A stretch of DNA of 64,000 nt from positions 32,895 through 96,894 of the forward strand of contig ML210257.1 of the NCBI GenBank assembly GCA_004369085.1, given 5' to 3'. The stretch comes from Coprinopsis marcescibilis (taxonomy: Eukaryota > Basidiomycota > Agaricomycetes > Agaricales > Psathyrellaceae). A model generated the notes under the pieces. The model made no database searches and was not told the origin of the DNA. It worked only from the letters and a program-made list of their open reading frames with translations. The position numbers and the translations under genes are program-made. This document shows positions 60,169 through 64,000 of the stretch, in pieces. Every line of letters starts with the position of its first letter. The first letter of the stretch is position 1.

Positions 60169-60720
60169 ACCAACTCCCAACTGTAGAGTCGCCCTCACCT
60201 GCTTTTCCAAGCATTGTTATACCTTCACCGGTAATGGGTGGTGCGAGCAGCAGTGGTTTGGCTACGACAAGCTCTTTATCACCAGCAACGCAAAAGAACG
60301 AGTATCGACCTGCATCCATAACACCCCCAGATCCTACCCCAGAGGACCGATCCGAACTTTGCACCCAACCGCCCGAAAATCGTTCTTCAGAGCTTCAGCA
60401 AGATTCCGGTCGGAATCTGCCGCAGTCTGACTCAACGAGGGGTGCAGACGGAACTGATATTACCATTGATCGTGGATCCTGATGCTTGTCTGTCTCAATA
60501 GTAGAGAGCCTGGTCGACATGTGGTCCGCACCTCACATTTTATGACGCAAACACCCCGGAAGGAGAGCACATTGCTGTCTTTGCGTTTTTCTTCTGCGGC
60601 GAGGTCCGTAAAGGATTGCGTCTCTGTTCGTGCGATTAACAGTCGGTAAAACTGCAGAATCTGGTAGATAGATGAACTCTGTTGCAAACCATGATCGTGG
60701 TCCAGCGATTAAAGGGTAGA

Positions 60721-62532
60721 TCAGAGCATAGAATAGTCTGGCAGAGGAAACGCGTTTTCCTCCTGCCCATATACCATCCCATACCCGAAGTCCAGCTTAG
60801 CGTCCACAAATTGACCATGTCCATCTCTAACCGTCCGCAGCAACTCGTACCCCCGAGCGACTTGAGTGGGATCCAAGGGAGTGGAAGTGTCACCTAGTGT
60901 GGCCAAAGTAGGACAGTCTTGAGCGAATTTGCTTGCATATTCCTTGAGGTGGTCTACCCTCGTTTGGTGTTCGATGTCTTTGTCGTCGGTGTTGAAGAAG
61001 CTGGGAAAGAAAAAACGCTGCAGTCGCTTGAAATTGCGCAGCCCAGGTCCAATCGTGTTCTGGGTTGAGGGGGTCAGTAAAACATAGTTGAGATCGCTCA
61101 ATGTACCAGCGCTCACATAAACTTCCTCTATCCCTCGCGGGCCACGTATGATCCATGTAAATTCTTCAAGGAGAGGCGCCGCCTGAGCTATTAAGCACAG
61201 GTGAGCGTCCAGAACGAAATCGTGCGGATGTCCAGTTTCCTGAACGGAGGCTGAATTTTCGATGTCTTTGAGCACGTCCTTGGCAAAAGGTGACTCTAAT
61301 GATAGTCCAGAAGGAATGTACTGAAGTTGGCGAATGGTCAAGCTCCTGAGACGGGAGAGCTTCGCTGGAATGATCTCACGCAGCAGATAGGGAACTTGGG
61401 CTTCGACCGGGTCCAAAATTACGAGGCTGGTCAATTGGTGCAGGATGGGGGTGATCAATCTGACGTTTAGAAAAGTGGCCTTAGACTGAGATGAGCATGC
61501 TGTTGAAACAAAGTAAGGTGCGCATACCGTGATCTTTGTCAAATTTGGCAAGAATCCCGTTTGGGATGCAATGTCTTCTGGGAAGGCTGGGCTCTTGCTC
61601 CCAATGTCGATACTCTGTAGTGTGGGATGTCGCTGCCAAAACAGCGTGAACCGTGTAGCGCTGTTCTGTATGTCATACGCCCGAACATATATGGCTTCCA
61701 ACACTGGAAATTCGAGTTCCAATACAGGAGCTAGGTCTATCGAAGACAGAGATGTGGACTCTGCACCAAGACTCAGTGCCCGCAGTTGTGTCGTTAGTCT
61801 TGAAACGTAGGTAGTATGCCTCAGATCGCGGCAAGAGAGTGTCAGAGAAAATCTTCGAACATTCTGCTGAGAGTTAATTGAGATATAAATGGCGATGAAT
61901 ATTTGGCTGACCTTGAGACCAAATACGCCCAAGGGCTCATCATCGGGGGAATGATTTAGTTTATCTGCAGCCCCGAGATGAAGGACGCTTGTTAGACTAG
62001 TACACCCTAATACAAGGGTGCGCAGTTGCGGGATGTTGCCAATTGTCGACCAGAACGATGGCGTGAGTCCATGCAATGGAGCCATATAAAACTTCCCAGT
62101 ATGTCTACGATACTCCCAACTTTGTGACGCCAATGTTCGTAACCGAGACAAAAGGCCTCGAGAAACAAGTTCTTCCAGTGCGGCGAGTGCACGTAAAGCA
62201 TTCGGCCTTTGCCTGAAGCCCCTGTGCGGCAGAATCGATGGATCGTCCTCGTCCTCGTCGGAATAGCCCTCTGCCGCCAGGTTCGTGAAAAGGAAGTAAA
62301 TCCCCGTCACCATAGGTCCCTTGGTAGAATCCTCCGACAGCTGTCGAAGCGCCAACTCAGCAACTCGATCGCTCTTCACAACAACATTGTTCCAAAGAAC
62401 TTGAAGCATAGCTTTAGATGTGCGACGATCGGTGAGTGCCAGCGATAAGAGGGTTGGCGGCCTGACATATAGTGGTACGTGGGACGCGACTTCACGAAGC
62501 AACTCTGGTGGCAGGTCCATGTACATAGACAT
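60721..62532 (-). CDS. F-box/LRR-like protein, divergent copy D
   Basis: Same family as copies A-C but distant. The start MSMYMDLPPELLREVASHVPLY at 62532 carries the F-box, followed by LSLALTDRRTSKAMLQVLW. LRR-like stretches follow: LSRLRTLAS, IPQLRTLVLGCTSL, FWQRHPTLQSIDIGSKS, FLPNLTKITV, LHQLTSLVILDPVEAQVPYLL, LSRLRSLTIRQL, APLLEEFTWI, DCPTLATLG, and the end GYGMVYGQEENAFPLPDYSML. One open frame covers the whole gene. Comparison with copy C places three short introns (45, 42 and 57 nt, each GT...AG) at matching positions, all multiples of three and without stops, so spliced and unspliced forms are both readable. Intact. The ligase-adaptor role is inferred from the F-box. Confidence 0.8.
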   Translation of the reverse strand: MSMYMDLPPELLREVASHVPLYVRPPTLLSLALTDRRTSKAMLQVLWNNVVVKSDRVAELALRQLSEDSTKGPMVTGIYFLFTNLAAEGYSDEDEDDPSILPHRGFRQRPNALRALAALEELVSRGLLSRLRTLASQSWEYRRHTGKFYMAPLHGLTPSFWSTIGNIPQLRTLVLGCTSLTSVLHLGAADKLNHSPDDEPLGVFGLKVSQIFIAIYISINSQQNVRRFSLTLSCRDLRHTTYVSRLTTQLRALSLGAESTSLSSIDLAPVLELEFPVLEAIYVRAYDIQNSATRFTLFWQRHPTLQSIDIGSKSPAFPEDIASQTGFLPNLTKITVCAPYFVSTACSSQSKATFLNVRLITPILHQLTSLVILDPVEAQVPYLLREIIPAKLSRLRSLTIRQLQYIPSGLSLESPFAKDVLKDIENSASVQETGHPHDFVLDAHLCLIAQAAPLLEEFTWIIRGPRGIEEVYVSAGTLSDLNYVLLTPSTQNTIGPGLRNFKRLQRFFFPSFFNTDDKDIEHQTRVDHLKEYASKFAQDCPTLATLGDTSTPLDPTQVARGYELLRTVRDGHGQFVDAKLDFGYGMVYGQEENAFPLPDYSML

Positions 62533-63510
62533 TTTGGGGGAGAGAGTTGGGACTTCCGAGTGGAGGGATGAAATTGCTGTGAAGAAAGAATCCGACAAGT
62601 CCCAGTTTGGTCCTCACTCTCCCTAATTCCCGTGGGGGAATCGTCAGTGGACTCGAGAGAGGTGGTCCGAGATCGGCAAATCCCATTCTTACTAATCAAG
62701 TCTCCCAAATCCACTGACTACCCATCGCCAGGCTTTCGCCAATCCCATACTTACCGCACGATTGTATGGGCTGTATCAAGCGAGGGGCTACGCGATAAAG
62801 AGAGTGTTGGCTCGACTGTTGCCCTTGACACCATTTCAACTAATCATATGACCACTTTTCTATATTAATAATAACCTTGTAAGGTAGACGACGTCCACAT
62901 TCCGCCAACGTCACGTGGTGTGACGGTCACACGCCAAATCTGGTCCTCGTTGAACTCGAAGGCCAATTTATGGGAGTATGTATATTTTACGCCAAATGTA
63001 AGCCCATAGATCTATTAAACAGCTCTTAACGTACCTGAATCCAGAATATTTCGGAATAATAAGAAGATCAAGGTATATAAATTACAGTAGTAAAGAATCT
63101 GGTTCAAACTCTGCGGGAATTTCGCAAAGTATCCAAGAGAAACCTTTAGTACACTTTTAGTACATTGTGCAATGTATATTAAGTATAACAGAGAGTCTAG
63201 TAGCCTCATACTTCTGCTCAATAAGGTCCGTGATTGAGTCAGGACGTCGTAGAGCCAAAAATGTCTCAATACGCAGCGCTTTGCCTATACAATTGCTAAT
63301 TTCTCAATTTTACGGTGGGCATCGGCCATAATAAAGACTCAACTGTATTTAAGGCTATGGCACACAACTTTCTATGGAGGTCGATTGGTGTGAAATGCTC
63401 GCTGCCGTCGGCGATGAGCATTATCAGTGCCGACGTTGGGCGCTTTCACCAAATCGGGGCGTGTCATGCTCATCACGTGACGTTAGTGGGATGTGGATGT
63501 CGTCTACCTT
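62533..63510. other. Promoter side of copy D and unassigned sequence
   Basis: About 980 bp, AT-rich from about 62850. Expected to contain the copy D promoter. Only short frames; no recognisable gene. Confidence 0.4.
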
Positions 63511-63925
63511 AGAGGAAACACATTTTCCTCCTGCCATTATACTATCCCATACCCGAAGTATACCCCAAATTGACCATGTCCGTCTCTAACCGTCCACAGC
63601 AATTCGCACCCCCGAGCGACTTGAGTGGGATCCAGAGGAATGGAAGTGTCACCTACTTAGCATGGTTTGAGCGTGGTCAAAGCGGGACTATTCCTTGCGG
63701 CATTGAGCCTTGAGGTGGTCTACCCTCGTTTGGTCTTCAATGTCTTTGGGGTCGGTGTTGAAGAAGCTGGGGTAGAAAAACGCTGCAGTCGCGCGCTTGG
63801 AATTTCGCAGCCCAGGTCCGATCGTGTCCTGTGTTGAGACTTGCTCTGGATGTCGATACTCTGCAGTGTGGGATTTCGCTGCCGAAACAGCATGCACCGG
63901 GCAGCGCTGTTGGGGATGCCATACA
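63511..63925 (-). pseudogene. Fragment of an F-box copy D-like gene with internal deletion
   Basis: Closely similar to two separate parts of copy D. The stretch 63511-63840 matches its 3' end (C-terminal codons and GPGLRN, FFNTD, QTRVDHLK). Directly after it, 63840-63925 matches the part coding for RQRNPTLQSIDI. About 190 residues between the two are missing, so an internal deletion has joined them. There is no start codon region or F-box, and the frame is broken. A dead duplicate. Confidence 0.75.
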
Positions 63926-64000
63926 TGATACAATGATACATCCAAGAATTCAATCAGCTACTTTGTTTTACCAGCAGACGGCCGACCGGCATATTAAGGG

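Larger units (their letters stand above)
57819..60482 (+). pseudogene. Membrane-protein family, copy 4, deleted and split by a LINE
   Basis: Starts MSEQSIIIDDRMITPP. Module 1 is visible: IYFVGVPTTDPIAEYTIDG, AVLSYENRPELFGK, NIALWDLAGLDSRKHVL, MKLDYVHYTATG. Then most of the second module (about 110 residues in copy 1) is missing: the sequence jumps from SVLCDDSNSLL, out of frame, to EHTLQVKIIRVSGDQ. AYYLDYVTYKATDRTFG follows with the TM region (ACFSAAFIALCVFYWY) and basic RRRARKR. The tail (RHERWDDAPAPAPPYSPSAL) runs to 59003, where a 1.15-kb LINE fragment is inserted, and resumes at 60155 as a Pro/Ser-rich stretch ending at 60480-60482. The first intron donor is also altered. It is non-functional as a full receptor-like protein. 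Confidence 0.78.

Noticed and set aside
59082..60430. Several plus-strand frames of 60-155 codons
   Set aside because: They are antisense to the LINE, whose conserved RNase H and Cys/His motifs lie on the minus strand.
1..64000. CRISPR arrays, phage genes, bacterial operons or secondary-metabolite core enzymes
   Set aside because: None seen. The window has spliced fungal genes; the epoxide hydrolase and alpha/beta hydrolase genes do not sit beside PKS, NRPS, terpene synthase or P450 genes.

Overview
The window looks like nuclear DNA of a basidiomycete fungus, most likely an agaricomycete. Genes are packed on both strands and cut by many 45-65 bp GT-AG introns. The recognisable set is fungal: a GPI-anchored Crh-type GH16, a vacuolar endopolyphosphatase, a BSC6-like MFS carrier, PIG-P and EXO1. 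No bacterial operons, CRISPR array or phage genes are present. The species cannot be named from the sequence alone.

Layout. 0-5 kb: an alpha/beta hydrolase of the epoxide hydrolase family (2069-3387, +) and a secreted beta-carbonic anhydrase (3631-4734, -). 5-8.5 kb: gene-poor. 8.5-15 kb: a frameshifted F-box/LRR-like gene (-), then two intact single-pass membrane proteins of one family (+). 15.3-25 kb: tRNA-Thr(AGT), a small coiled-coil membrane protein, a TPR-like protein, an MFS transporter, and a second epoxide-hydrolase-like gene whose catalytic Asp codon is Gly. 25-49 kb is a housekeeping block: EXO1, PIG-P, a three-RRM protein, a CNH-domain protein cut short, a RAD51-paralogue-like protein with degenerate Walker motifs, an alpha/beta hydrolase, 5-formyl-THF cyclo-ligase, a C2H2 transcription factor, GH16 and endopolyphosphatase. 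49-64 kb is a decaying multigene region made of further copies of the F-box-like and membrane-protein families, with a LINE insertion, an inverted repeat and a truncated gene fragment.

The main pattern is that two unrelated families recur side by side: F-box/LRR-like proteins (8568-10342, 51806-53532, 54852-56679, 60721-62532, fragment at 63511-63925) and beta-sandwich/TM proteins (11132-12847, 13757-15015, 49166-50765, 57819-60482). Two of the pairs are head-to-head, in opposite orientation and about 40 kb apart. Most copies in the 49-64 kb region carry identifiable lesions (1-2 nt indels, a nonsense codon, internal deletions, a retroelement with a 14-bp target duplication). This is a birth-and-death region beside a stable housekeeping block.

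Gene models were assembled by eye by joining reading frames at plausible GT-AG (rarely GC-AG) introns. Outer coordinates are start and stop codons; introns lie inside.
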